A stretch of 64,000 nt of DNA. Source: Paralithodes platypus. Taxonomy: Eukaryota; Arthropoda; Malacostraca; Decapoda; Lithodidae. The stretch is from NCBI GenBank assembly GCA_032716605.1, contig CM064485.1, positions 36,046,658 to 36,110,657 of the forward strand. The letters are read 5' to 3'. The notes under the pieces are model-generated. The model did not search any database. It saw nothing but the letters and a program-made list of their open reading frames with translations, and was not told the DNA's origin. Position numbers and translations under genes: made by a program. This document shows, in pieces, positions 45,301 through 55,633 of this stretch; position 1 is the first letter of the stretch, and the number at the start of each line of letters is the position of its first letter.

Positions 45301-45470
45301 GTAAGCTTGTCCATAGTCGGTCGGGCTTTGTCAACACAGGGTCCGTCCGCATCCGAGGCTGATTGTTCATTTATCGTTGCCACATATTTTTTTCCGGGTG
45401 GGGGTCGCAAGCTCACCGACCCAACCTCTTTAGTCGCCACTTACGACACACACGCAGAAGGCACTGGATA
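42335..45470 (-). mobile_element. RTE-like LINE with target duplication, about 3.1 kb
   Basis: TTAATCTA at 42327-42334 and 45471-45478 forms an 8-bp target duplication. On the minus strand the element runs from TATCCAGTGCCTTCTGCGTG to a short (TAGA)n tail. One ORF, an APE endonuclease followed by RT, fills nearly all of it and its stop lies in the tail repeat, as in RTE-clade LINEs. It is inserted in a SINE-like repeat. The 5' end is about 35 bp shorter than that of the copy at 61976. Confidence 0.8.
42344..45440 (-). pseudogene. RTE-like LINE ORF (endonuclease, RT), frameshifted
   Basis: The endonuclease part (45440-44490) is open: GTWNVTGMND, the METKWKG block with its Glu, YGSVGSRIVW, IGDMNGNVGD and LSDHYVVVA. 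The listed frame starts at GTG; an ATG about 40 codons later is a likelier start. The next frame (44477-43764) has the linker and RT fingers with GKAPG, then a frame change (an extra ACA at GGAACAACAGAT is in phase, but a TAG follows the VIEW stretch). The palm is at 43534-43175 (MDLEKAYDRVDREG, GCVMSP). 43117-42344 has the C-terminus, ending GHSFGDHGVRQ. The LLFADD motif sits at the break near 43130. At least three disruptions, so it is inactive. Confidence 0.78.
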
Positions 45471-45690
45471 TTAATCTAAGCCTGTACTCACACTCAACTG
45501 CACACTGAATAGCATAATGTTTAAGTGAAAAGAAAGAACAATTAGTGGGGCACAGATCTCTAAGGACCTACCTCGCTATGAAATGTTCCTGAACCTAAAG
45601 GAATAATATAATTTATTAATTTCACTCCCAACACCAAACATCCCAATGAAATTAATGAAAGCATGTGATCCTCTCGAATTATTGGTTTAT
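45471..45690 (-). repeat. SINE-like repeat copy B, right part, plus a truncated copy C
   Basis: 45471-45604 completes copy B. From about 45613, ATTAATTTCACTCCCAACAC with the CAAACATCCC block and GAAAGCATGTGATCC repeats the left edge of copy B and is cut at the B box near 45680. So two units lie in tandem, about 327 bp apart when the LINE is disregarded. Confidence 0.55.
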
Positions 45691-47250
45691 TGTTCACTTA
45701 CAGCCTTTAGGCTGAATATCTACATAGTTTGCATAGCCAAGGTACAATATAAAACATATCTTACTTTAACCCTTAGCAGATCCGATGGCGCATTTCTTTT
45801 CTGTTTTCTAGCTATTATTAGACGATTGTATTCATATTAGAAAGGGTATATAGAAGTCAGAGGATATTTTGAGATAGTTTTTACCCTCATAATTTCCATA
45901 GTTCCTTCCTAAGTTGTATAAAATTGTCTAATAATAGCCAGAACTTACTGTCTAAATGTGTCTAAATTTTCACAGGCGACCTTTGGCGACCGAGATTGAG
46001 CCTAATTCTGACCATTGTATATGCACAGATGCACTGTTGGAACGACGTGTAGACTAACACAAGCTGATAGTTGAGCATGTAAGCTGGGGAGGTAATACCA
46101 TTTTTGTTTTCTCTTTTATTGACTGAGGGGGACTTGAACTCCTTACATGAAATCTGGGGCATTAGCGTATGGAACCTTCCACCACTGAGCCATCCCGTAT
46201 GTGTGTACATGTTCAAGATGGGAATGGATGTAAAAGGACAATTGGAATATAATTAGAATGGCTGAATGTGCCTTTGATAAAGTAAGTGGTTATAGATTAA
46301 GTATACATTAATTGGTAACCTTTAGAAAGATTCTTCATACAGTGTTTTGTATTAAGTTATTATGGGGCATTTTTCAATTGTGTATTTCAAATATAATCTG
46401 ATAATTCTTTACAATTCATACATTGTCGTCTTTTACTGATTCAATTTAAAACAAATGCTTGAACTTTTGAATACATTATTTTGAATACAACAAAAATACG
46501 ATATTTAACAAATCACTTTCGTACTAAATTGTATGCAACAGAATGAAGGCTATGTCATCTCTGCCTTGTCAATAGATAAGAGAAACCTAGACAGACAACC
46601 AGCTAACCGCCGGCCCATTCGCGCCACTTCCGAGCCACGAGGGCACATCAGCCTCTTGTTGCTCCTATGGGCAGCCACCCATCTCGCTCACAATGTGCCA
46701 GCTGGGGGCTCCGACATATATGCCATGAGTGCTCCCATGAAACAGCAAGACATTAGCAATAGCTATACCTGTGCTTCACTTTCCCGATCTCTTCACATTT
46801 TGTGAACACTTTCTTGATATTTGGACGCAAAGTATTGTCCAATTTCATTTTACATATTTGACCATTGGATGCTAGACAGCGCATATATAAAGCCTGAACC
46901 AAACCCAATGCAAGTATGGTCCCCTGGTGTCACCAACTGACAAACCAGCTGTGTCACCAACCAGCATTGCTGTGCAACCACTAGTACCATAGTGAAGCCA
47001 ACCTATACAAACACTCACTGCCATAACAAGCTATAGAGCTACACCAACCAGCCTTTACAAAGTTATCTGTCTCCATCCACAATATTAGTTCAAATAAATG
47101 CCATACTTGAACCAGTATGAATCTCTCAAAACCAGTGCATACACCTATTTTGAATGGTGGCTTTGTTATTTTGCATTCTTAAAAATATAAGCGAAAGGGT
47201 TAAATAATCAAGAAGACAGTTGGCAAGATCTTAAAGACCTTCCAAGAACT
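45691..47250. other. No gene; tRNA-like segment at 46126-46205
   Basis: On the minus strand 46205-46126 carries ATGGCTCAGTGGTGGAAGG (A-box-like) and GGAGTTCAAGTCC (B-box-like) without a cloverleaf, probably a decayed SINE head. TTAACCCTTAGC at 45766 and GCGAAAGGGTTAA at 47191 could be ends of a 1.43-kb TTAA element, but the inverted match is short. A 90-codon frame at 46533-46805 has no recognisable domain. Confidence 0.4.
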
Positions 47251-48155
47251 TCCAGACCTTTCGAAAAAATTTAGACTTTCACCTTGGTCACTCGTGCTAC
47301 TATCTCTATTCAGCCATTCAACATGGCATATCAGTACATTTCCCAATACTTAATTATGATCACCCCTGCTCTCAAGCCTCAACCATAATTTCGAGTCAGA
47401 AGAGGACAAAACTGCTGCAGTCACAAATAATTTAGGCCTGACACTTTTCAACAAAGTGGCCTAATTCAGTGCCAACATACAAACATTCCAGGAGCTAAAT
47501 AATATATTATATCAACACCTGTTCCAAATTTGGGCCACTTATCCACCCTCCTAGACTTGGCCACCCGAACCTATTGAGGCAACTTCCAAAACATAGATAT
47601 GTAGGTCCAAAAACTCGTGAAACTGGCCTACCTACCCCAAGCAACTCTGGAGGTATGCCAAAATCAGCAATTGAATACTCTCTTACGAATTCTACCTAAA
47701 ATTGTGAGGAAATATATTATTATAAATATTTCAGAACTCGAACGGATACTGATACAATCCTGTAGCCAACCCTCAGGCAACCTATTGTTTTCTTCTCAGA
47801 ACCAAGGGAAACGGGACTTCAGTCACGCCAGGGGTAAATTTAAAAATCCTGCACAACCTAATAGGGGCGACTTCATCAATAATGGCTATCCTGTATGCAA
47901 GAACTTCATAATCCCACTACCTGTCTTCACTTCACCTGTAACTATGGGTTATCATAATAGTTAACCCAAAAGTGCCAATCATGCTACAAGCAAACCCACA
48001 TAACCCAAACACCCACACCCAAACCATGCCTTTCCAGAAATGACAGTGTCGATCAGCCACATTTAAGTAAGCCCAAGCTGCCCAACCCAGAAAAGGCTTC
48101 CAAAATGCTACCAGAAGATGCAGTAGGGAAGGAGTTTGCCGCAGTTATTTGGTAA
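47250..48155 (+). pseudogene. Decayed plus-strand gypsy element, 5' (Gag-like) part
   Basis: Weak coding character on the plus strand with many stops. A 115-codon stretch at 47617-47964 is the longest frame. I place it with the pol remains at 57442-59700 because the sequence abuts the 9.3-kb insertion at 48160 and resumes beyond it. No zinc knuckle or other Gag motif is clear, so the identity rests on context. Confidence 0.35.
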
Positions 48156-48159
48156 ATGC

Positions 48160-49965
48160 TGTTACGGCTGGATCGGCAATACATATTCGGGATTCTTGAT
48201 CGTAGGACAGAAATGACTTAAGTGACAACGACACGCTCGATTCCAGTCCCAAATACTATATGCTCCAGACAACAAAAGCACCAACGCCCTACAGAGTTAT
48301 CGTCTACGGTAACGAGGTACCTTAACTCGGCGAAAGTGTACAACAGGGGGTAGGCTATGAGGCTAAACTCCCTCAGACATTTATAGGTTACGTTATTACT
48401 AAAGAAATGCAATACTCAAGAAACTACGTTAATATTAAGCCTCTAATAATGTAGAATAGAAGCAGGCTAAAGGTATGACAGTGAAATGCTAAATGACAAA
48501 TGTACACGCCTACTTGAAAGCGCGTGCACTACAATAACTGTCCCCTACTAACATGCACTAGCATGTAGCATACAAGATGTTCATGATCCAGTAGATACCT
48601 AATAATACACATGGGAGGAACATAAATAGTAGTCACTTATTATAATAATGAATCTATACTTGGAATAACTAAAAGGTTGCAGGCAACAGTACTGCGCCGG
48701 TAGCCTACTACCGCATAGGCTACTTCGCTTCTCTCACTCTGTCTCCCCTCCGAGTCCGTATGCGCCCTACGCAACAGAACTCCGGACACAGCAGCAAAAC
48801 GACGGTGCAGTTAATTGATACATGAAAGTATTAATAGTGTTGTCTTGTGTGTGAGTAATGTGTATTGTAAAGGGTTACATACATATACTTAAAGAGAGCT
48901 GCAATGCATAGTAAAATAAAGATATATCCCACTCATCATCCCCATGTGTTCTAGCTAGCAGGCCAAGTCACAGGAACAACGATTCCCAGCACCGAAAGCG
49001 AGAACCCAGGAGAAGACTGTAGAGAACACAAGGACAGATAAATTACGTTACTCTACTATACCGGCACTACGAGCGAGCTGTAGTCTCGGGTACTACACTC
49101 GCTCCTGGCTCGGTATGCAAATCAAGGCTAAGTCCTCGTCCCTCTACAGACAACTCCTGGGCATGGTCGGGCTCTTACACATGGCACCAGTCTAGTCACA
49201 AATGGGATGATGAGCGGGGCATATAACTCGTGAACATGTAGAACGTTCACCAACTATCCTCATCGAGAAGATCGCTGTTCACATTAACCCCTTAAATCTA
49301 ATACATGTAAATATATGCTTGTCCTAAGAGTAATACGAGAGGTGAGTGCTGAAACTCCTTTAGGACTTCAAGGGAAGGTTATGCATTTAAATAGAGAGAA
49401 GAATGAAATGAGAGTAATGTCGTCAGAGAGAAAGAGTGCAACAGTGAGAAGTTGGGAGAGAGGGCAAGGGATGTTAGAATCTCAAAGGTTCTAGGCAACC
49501 TGGTCATGGAACACGCAGCCAGCCTCCAGGCAGTGTGCTGTACGACAACATGGGCCCAGCCCAGGCAGGCAGGCAACAATGGACTACCAACCCTGTCGCG
49601 CCTAGCTATAAGCGCAGGGCTGCCAACCAGTCCATACGTCTGGCAACCGACCCGGCCGGCAGCGTGGCGCGTTGCTACCCTCTTGCTCTGAAGCCTAACT
49701 CACTCTCTCTCTCTGAACTCCCATTGTCTTATCTATCAACTTCTCTATTGATACTACATATTAAATGGAAGGTCTCGACATGGCTTAAAACAAAACCCAC
49801 TACTGGTTAGCACATGACGAGACCTTTGCAGAGATACAAAGAACATAGTTATAAGTTGTCGCACTCAATATACATTGCGGCTGACGGTAGCCAGATCACG
49901 GGTGGTACAGTCGAGTACCAAGGAGTACAATCAGGTTGCGTTGCAAAGCACTGGGGTGCGTCACA
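48160..49965 (-). repeat. 3' LTR of the Gmr1-like element
   Basis: 1,806 bp, TG...CA. Compared with the 5' LTR it has a 3-base insertion near 49091 (GGTACTACACTCG) and lacks 5 bases near 49566. The short frames at 48218-48412 and 49452-49691 recur in the other LTR and are not genes. Confidence 0.93.
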
Positions 49966-49978
49966 GCCCCCCCAAGAT
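49966..49978 (-). other. Polypurine tract
   Basis: On the minus strand AATCTTGGGGGGGC directly precedes the 3' LTR. The deleted relative has the same CTTGGGGGGGG at 27681-27690. It would prime plus-strand DNA synthesis. Confidence 0.8.
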
Positions 49979-50253
49979 TTTAGATAATCGAACTTAGAAG
50001 CATTATCAAAATCTGACAGGCAACCAACCGACCTGCTACCCTTAGCTGCCACTAATTGCAAAAGGTGCACAACAACTGAAGTGTGAATTATACATAAAAC
50101 ACAATATCGCATGCATCATGCTACAACAATAAAGACTTACAAAACTAAAAAAAAAGAAAGAGTTTTCTCGTTTATTTTATTGTTTTATAATCTTTTTGGA
50201 CGGCGTTATGATAGCCTAATTTTACTCCTGCTCAACCCACACACCGTGCACGA
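49979..50253 (-). other. 3' internal untranslated region of the Gmr1-like element
   Basis: About 275 bp between the Gag-Pol stop and the polypurine tract. No frame; no room for an envelope gene. Confidence 0.7.
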
Positions 50254-53200
50254 CTATCTTGGATCATCAACCCTTGATAGACAATCTGCTATCACGTTCT
50301 CACTCCCGGCAATATGCTGAATGTTGAGATTATACTCTTGGAGCATTAGGGACCACCTGGTCAACCGCATATTCCGATTGTGAAACTGATTTAGGAATTT
50401 CAAGGGATGATGGTCCGTATAAATCGTCACTACCGGGCCGTAGGCTGGAACATAAACTTTGAAATGTTTGAGCGACAAAACGATAGCCAAAAGCTCCTTC
50501 TCTATAGTCGAGTAATTCCTTTGTGCCGAATTAAACTTGCGAGAAAAGAAGCTCACTGGGTGTTCCAAGCCCTCGGAATCAGTCTGCAGTAACACTGCCC
50601 CGGCACCCACACCGCTGGCATCAGTCGCCAGCTGAAAACTCCTGGAGAAGTCTGGGGCCCTCAAAATCGGATGTGTACACAGCAGGTGCTTGACTAGGTC
50701 GAAAGCCCTCTGACACTCCGCAGCCCAACAGAACTTCACTGACTTCGACAGTAGATCAGTTAACGGTGCTAAGACAGTAGAGTATCCCCGAATGAAGCGC
50801 CTATAATAGCCTATCATACCTAGGAACCGCATAACCTGGCGCTTAGTGGTGGGCCTGGGAAACATATTGATAGCCTGTATCTTGCTCAGGGGGGGGCACA
50901 CCCGGCCTAACCCGACCACAAAGCCAAGATACTGCACAGTAGCCTTTACAAACTCGCACTTCCTCAGGTTCACCACCAGCCCAGCATCGTGCAACTTCCC
51001 AAACAGGGTCTCTAAGTGCCTTAGGTGATTTTCAAAATCGTCATCATACACTATCACGTCATCAAGGTAGACCGTGCAGTTAGGGATTTCGTCACAAATA
51101 TCGTTCATCAGGTTCTGAAACGTGGCAGGTGCGTTCTTAAGCCCATAAGGCATTACGTTGCATTGGTAGGTCTTGCCATCTACCACAAAACCACAAACTT
51201 GCTTAGCTCGGTCCGACAGGGGTACTTGCCAGTAGCCTTTTACAAGATCAATTTTAGTAAGGTACTTTGCATTCCCTATCTTGTCCACGCTGTCGTCAAC
51301 TCGAGGCAAAGGGTAAGGGTTGGTAGTGGTCAAGCCATTTAGCCTACGAAAATCTATGCAGAACCGCACCTTGCCGTCAGGTTTTGGCTGCAACGTGACG
51401 GGTGATGTCCACTTCACATAACCTTCAGTGATCATCCCTCTCTCAACCATGTACTTTAACTCCTCCCGTAAAGCTGGCAACTTTACCGGGGGCACACGGT
51501 AGGGCACTGACTTGAAGGGCACATTATCACCGACGTCCACGTCGTGCGTTACCTGAGTAGTGAGACCTGGGTGTTCGGCGAAAACAGAGGGGTATGACCT
51601 GAACAGACCTAGGACAGCAGCACCCTGGTGCTCAGGCAGGTGACTTACAGCTTGCCTAGCCTCTTGTTCAGTATTCCCCGCCCACTGTTCCGCGGAAATG
51701 ACACAGTCCCAGCTATCCTCCTCAGCAGCATGACTATCCCCACCTCCTTCTCCACCCTGGCCGCTGCAGGCCAGCACAGGGACAGTGAGAGGCTCTGAGG
51801 GGCGTCTCACATACTCTTTCATGAGGTTAACATGACATAACTGATGTTTTTTCCTACGGTCAGGTGTTGCAACGAGATAATCAAGGTCGGACAGTTTCTT
51901 AGCCACCACATACGGCCCAATGAACTTGGCAGAAAGGGGGTATCCAGGCAAAGGTAAAAGCAACATTACCTCCTGACCCACCGAAAACTCCCGAAGCTTC
52001 ACCTTGGCGTCATACTGGTGCTTCATGACCGCCTGTGCATTAACCAAGTTATTACCTGCCGCTGCCATGCAACCTATAAGTCTCTCCTGGCTCTCAAGGA
52101 CATATTTAAGTACAGACCCCGGCTTCTCTTCGCCCTCCCAGATCTCTTTCACCATACTTAAAGGTCCTCTCACATTATGGCCAAAGACTAGTTGATTTGG
52201 ACTGAACCCCAGGCTCTCTCCTGGGACTTCACGTGCAGCGAACAGAACATACGGCAGACCCAAATCCCAATCAGTGTCATGTTCTGCACAGTAACAGCGT
52301 AGCATACTCTTCAGGGTCGAGTGCCACCGCTCCAAGACTCCCTGACTCTCGGGATGGTAGGCTGACGACACTACAGAACATATACCGTGCAACTGAAGGG
52401 TTTGCTTGAACAATTTGGATGTAAAATTGCTCCCCTGGTCTGACTGCACCTCACGTGGAAATCCATAACGGGAACAGAACAATAATAAGTTTTTAACAAC
52501 TGCCTTTGCCGAGCCGTTTCTCATGGGGTATGCGTCCGGGTATCTCGTAGCCACATCCATGATTGTCAACAGGAATTTATTGCCACTACTAGTAGGCGGG
52601 AAAGGGCCAACCAAATCAACTACAACTTTCCTGAACGGAGGCCCGGTGACAGGTATGGGAAACAAAGGTGCCTTCGGGATTGTCTGGTTAGGCTTCCCCG
52701 TTGTCTGGCAGGTCGCACACCCAGCCACCCATGCACAGACATCAGCCTTGACCCCAGGCCACCAGAAAAACCTGCCCAATGCCGCCAATGTTTTTGTTAC
52801 CCCCAAATGACCCGCCACCGGCACATCATGCGCCAGACACAATAAGGACTCTCTATACTTATTTGGAACAACCACCTGGTCTACTACCCTCGCACCGCCC
52901 TCCCACTCCGATTTGGGGTCTAGAAATCTGCGGTACAATATCCTGTTGAGCCTAAAGAAATCTCCCGGCTTCGCATCCCCATCTTCTTCCAACTCTATGG
53001 CACCATTGCTATAACGAGCTAGGCTAGCGTCTTGCAGCTGCTGCTCACTAATGTCCCCGGGCGTCAATGCATCAAGATGGTTTTGTAATAAGACATTACC
53101 CCGGCTAGTAGGCTCTACTGCCTTAGTGGCTCTCGCTACAGCTCTTGCCTCACGCGAAGTCTTACCCAACTCTGCCTTATTACACACCATATCTGGGCCA

Positions 53201-55392
53201 GAGTCAACTCCCGTGTTTATTATAGGTCCAAGTACCGAATCACCGAGAAGTGCAGCAGAATCAATGTCCCTTTTCCTGCCCTTAGCAACCTTCTCCTGAT
53301 CCTTCCTCCACTGTTCCCGAGGTTGAGTGCTAGGCTGTGCAGGAGCCGCAGAGCGAGATCGGGTTACCACACAGGCCATCTCATCCTGTTGGCACCTCCC
53401 AACCCATTCCCGATTCTCACCATCCACGTCGGCCGCCCTCTCGGCAACGACTAAGGGTGGAGTCCCGGAAGTGGGCACCGCAAAGTCGTTGCCGAGAAGA
53501 AGGTCGACGCCCTCAACTGGCAAACACTCAACGGTCCCTACATCCAGCTCCCTGCACACCTCTCCCACTCTCAACTCCAACCTCACAAGTGGGTATGACC
53601 TCGTAGCATTTATACCCTGCACCACAACAACTCTGGCCGCATTTATCGGTTTCCCTGTGAAGTCCCTCAACAAAGTTTGCGAAGCCCCCGTATCCCTCAG
53701 CAAGTCAACCCTCCGTAGTTCACTCCCCCAGCTCACAAACCCGTGTCCCCGATGGCTACAGAAAGCGTCCCGGACAGGTGTCGAGCCTTCCGTACGCTTC
53801 TTTACCGCGTGTGCCTCAGCTGCTGACAACCTACCCCGGGCAGTTGCTGCAGCCTTCAGAGACACACCGATACTGTGAACCAATGACACCGGCTTAGCGG
53901 GAGTGTTACTAGGGCACTCACGTGAATAATGGCCTAGCTTCTGACATTTGTAACATTTCACATCCCCAATGGGCTTCTTCCCTTGTGCGGGCGAAGAAGG
54001 GGCCTGACCTTTAGTAAACGGGAGAGGCTTGTGTTTGTAGGTGTTATTAGGTGCAATGCTTTTAGTGTGGTTATGTGTGTCATAGGATTTGTTATTAACA
54101 AAAACTCTGGTGGGTGGGGTATAGCGCCCCTTCTGCCCTAACTCAGCCCTCTGAGCGGCACCGCAACCACGAATCAATGATAATCTGAGGTCTGCCATCT
54201 TGGCAGCCTCCTCTACTGTCTTGGGACAGTTTTCCTTAATGTTCAGCGTTAGATCGGTTCCAGTACATTTGTAAAACTGTTCCAGATAGAAAAGTTGCTT
54301 AATTTCCTCAGCCGACTCTGCGTGCTCGGACCGAAACCAGTTATTACATGCATCTGTTAAGTCCCGTGCGTGCTCCATAAAAGTGACGTCGCTCTTCTTA
54401 TTCACGCCACGGAACTTCAATCTATAAGTTTCGGGTTGCAGTTCGTAGGCCCGGAGCACAGCCTCCTTCACCAGTCCATACACGACACTCTCGTCCAGTG
54501 ACAGTGCATCGTAGGCTTTCAACCCCTTACCCACTAGACGTGATGAAACTAATGCTGCCCATTTAACGTCCGGCCAGTCATACTCACGACACTTCTTTTC
54601 GAAACGAGCAAAAAACTCAGTCACTGCTGTCTCATCAAATGCGGGTACTAACTTAATTAAATGCGAAAGTGAGTCTGTAACCCGGTGCCCACCACCGAGA
54701 TGACGCCCCGTGGTCTCTACTCTAGACTTCTCGACATCCATTTCAGCCTGGTACCTGGTTGCATCCTGATTGGCTTGGATTCTAGCAACCTCTATGCGTT
54801 CTATACTAGCCTGTTGTATCTGAGTCTCCTGCAACTTAATCCGTTCTATACTAGCCTGTTGACTCTCTTGCAACTTAAGCTTAGCTAGTTCTAGCTGAAA
54901 TAACATCTCAGGAGACAGGCCTGGGGGGGGAGAGCACAAAATGGGGGATCCACACCGAGACGTGTTTACGGGTAAGCCAGCTTGCCATTGAGAACCCTCC
55001 TGCTGCATCGTGCTAAGACTCGCTGGCTGAGGGCCCAGCTCAGGGGTAGAGTGGAATGGAGGCTTGGAGGGAACCCCCCAAGACCCCACTCCACCCACCG
55101 CCCCATCGCCATCACCCAACAAACATGCCACCAAATTCTTCTTGGGCCAACTGTCAGGACAGTCCCGCCCCAAAACCGTGGCTAAACAGCGAAGACCGTA
55201 ACAATCAATAGCCTGCAGGCGCTGTTCGGTCAAAGGTGTCTGCAAAAATGCCCGGGCATCCCTCTCTCCACTTATAACACTCCCCTCCCTAAATATCTGC
55301 TGTACTTGCTGGTCACTAGGCTGTACCGTGTCATCCTCCCCCGTAAATGATGAGTCATTAGACATAGTGCTGGTTATACAATTGCTGTTCAT
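50254..55392 (-). CDS. Gag-Pol polyprotein, Gmr1-like (Gag-PR-IN-RT-RNase H)
   Basis: One uninterrupted frame of 1,712 residues. ATG 55392 is used, but Met10 aligns better with the start of the relative's Gag. In order: an SAP-like helix-turn-helix stretch (about 50-93); a Gln/Glu-rich coiled coil (160-225); capsid (about 245-405) whose 322-400 part resembles a SCAN domain; zinc knuckle C480-X2-C483-X4-H488-X4-C493; protease DTGA at 567-570 and LLLGND at 631-636. The integrase zinc site is H855, H862, C892, C895, its catalytic D926, D985 and E1021 have DD35E spacing, and a GPY motif lies at 1159-1161. RT has D1382 and YLDD 1442-1445; RNase H has D1591, E1631 and D1660. All key residues are present, so it looks functional. 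Gag and Pol are in one frame, so no frameshift is needed to make Pol. IN ahead of RT is the Gmr1 arrangement, opposite to most gypsy elements. Confidence 0.93.
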   Translation of the reverse strand: MNSNCITSTMSNDSSFTGEDDTVQPSDQQVQQIFREGSVISGERDARAFLQTPLTEQRLQAIDCYGLRCLATVLGRDCPDSWPKKNLVACLLGDGDGAVGGVGSWGVPSKPPFHSTPELGPQPASLSTMQQEGSQWQAGLPVNTSRCGSPILCSPPPGLSPEMLFQLELAKLKLQESQQASIERIKLQETQIQQASIERIEVARIQANQDATRYQAEMDVEKSRVETTGRHLGGGHRVTDSLSHLIKLVPAFDETAVTEFFARFEKKCREYDWPDVKWAALVSSRLVGKGLKAYDALSLDESVVYGLVKEAVLRAYELQPETYRLKFRGVNKKSDVTFMEHARDLTDACNNWFRSEHAESAEEIKQLFYLEQFYKCTGTDLTLNIKENCPKTVEEAAKMADLRLSLIRGCGAAQRAELGQKGRYTPPTRVFVNNKSYDTHNHTKSIAPNNTYKHKPLPFTKGQAPSSPAQGKKPIGDVKCYKCQKLGHYSRECPSNTPAKPVSLVHSIGVSLKAAATARGRLSAAEAHAVKKRTEGSTPVRDAFCSHRGHGFVSWGSELRRVDLLRDTGASQTLLRDFTGKPINAARVVVVQGINATRSYPLVRLELRVGEVCRELDVGTVECLPVEGVDLLLGNDFAVPTSGTPPLVVAERAADVDGENREWVGRCQQDEMACVVTRSRSAAPAQPSTQPREQWRKDQEKVAKGRKRDIDSAALLGDSVLGPIINTGVDSGPDMVCNKAELGKTSREARAVARATKAVEPTSRGNVLLQNHLDALTPGDISEQQLQDASLARYSNGAIELEEDGDAKPGDFFRLNRILYRRFLDPKSEWEGGARVVDQVVVPNKYRESLLCLAHDVPVAGHLGVTKTLAALGRFFWWPGVKADVCAWVAGCATCQTTGKPNQTIPKAPLFPIPVTGPPFRKVVVDLVGPFPPTSSGNKFLLTIMDVATRYPDAYPMRNGSAKAVVKNLLLFCSRYGFPREVQSDQGSNFTSKLFKQTLQLHGICSVVSSAYHPESQGVLERWHSTLKSMLRCYCAEHDTDWDLGLPYVLFAAREVPGESLGFSPNQLVFGHNVRGPLSMVKEIWEGEEKPGSVLKYVLESQERLIGCMAAAGNNLVNAQAVMKHQYDAKVKLREFSVGQEVMLLLPLPGYPLSAKFIGPYVVAKKLSDLDYLVATPDRRKKHQLCHVNLMKEYVRRPSEPLTVPVLACSGQGGEGGGDSHAAEEDSWDCVISAEQWAGNTEQEARQAVSHLPEHQGAAVLGLFRSYPSVFAEHPGLTTQVTHDVDVGDNVPFKSVPYRVPPVKLPALREELKYMVERGMITEGYVKWTSPVTLQPKPDGKVRFCIDFRRLNGLTTTNPYPLPRVDDSVDKIGNAKYLTKIDLVKGYWQVPLSDRAKQVCGFVVDGKTYQCNVMPYGLKNAPATFQNLMNDICDEIPNCTVYLDDVIVYDDDFENHLRHLETLFGKLHDAGLVVNLRKCEFVKATVQYLGFVVGLGRVCPPLSKIQAINMFPRPTTKRQVMRFLGMIGYYRRFIRGYSTVLAPLTDLLSKSVKFCWAAECQRAFDLVKHLLCTHPILRAPDFSRSFQLATDASGVGAGAVLLQTDSEGLEHPVSFFSRKFNSAQRNYSTIEKELLAIVLSLKHFKVYVPAYGPVVTIYTDHHPLKFLNQFHNRNMRLTRWSLMLQEYNLNIQHIAGSENVIADCLSRVDDPR

Positions 55393-55633
55393 AAAAAAAA
55401 AAAAGTGCTTATTACTAATTGCAGTCTCGACTCACAAAATGTTAAAGATGCTTGAATGACTCTACTCTAGACACCTAACGAAACAATCTGCAAGTCCACC
55501 AATACAATAATGACACAATAAAAATTCCTCCAATATGCAAGAAAATTCTAGCCAGCTCTACTAGGTAGCATAGAATAGTTCTTCAAAAAACATGTGATAG
55601 GATACTACTGAATCTTGTGCAAGGTCGCCATTT
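55393..55633 (-). promoter_or_regulatory. 5' leader with primer-binding site
   Basis: On the minus strand TGGCGACCTTGCAC starts at 55630, three bases inside the LTR edge, a typical primer-binding site and shared with the deleted relative. The rest of the 240-bp leader reaches the ATG at 55392, which is preceded by an A/T-rich run of 12 T on the minus strand. Confidence 0.65.

Noticed and set aside
49979..50253. Possible envelope gene downstream of pol in the Gmr1-like element
   Set aside because: Only about 275 bp lies between the stop and the polypurine tract and it has no suitable frame.
53327..53878. Plus-strand frame of 183 codons
   Set aside because: Shadow of the Gag-Pol frame on the opposite strand.
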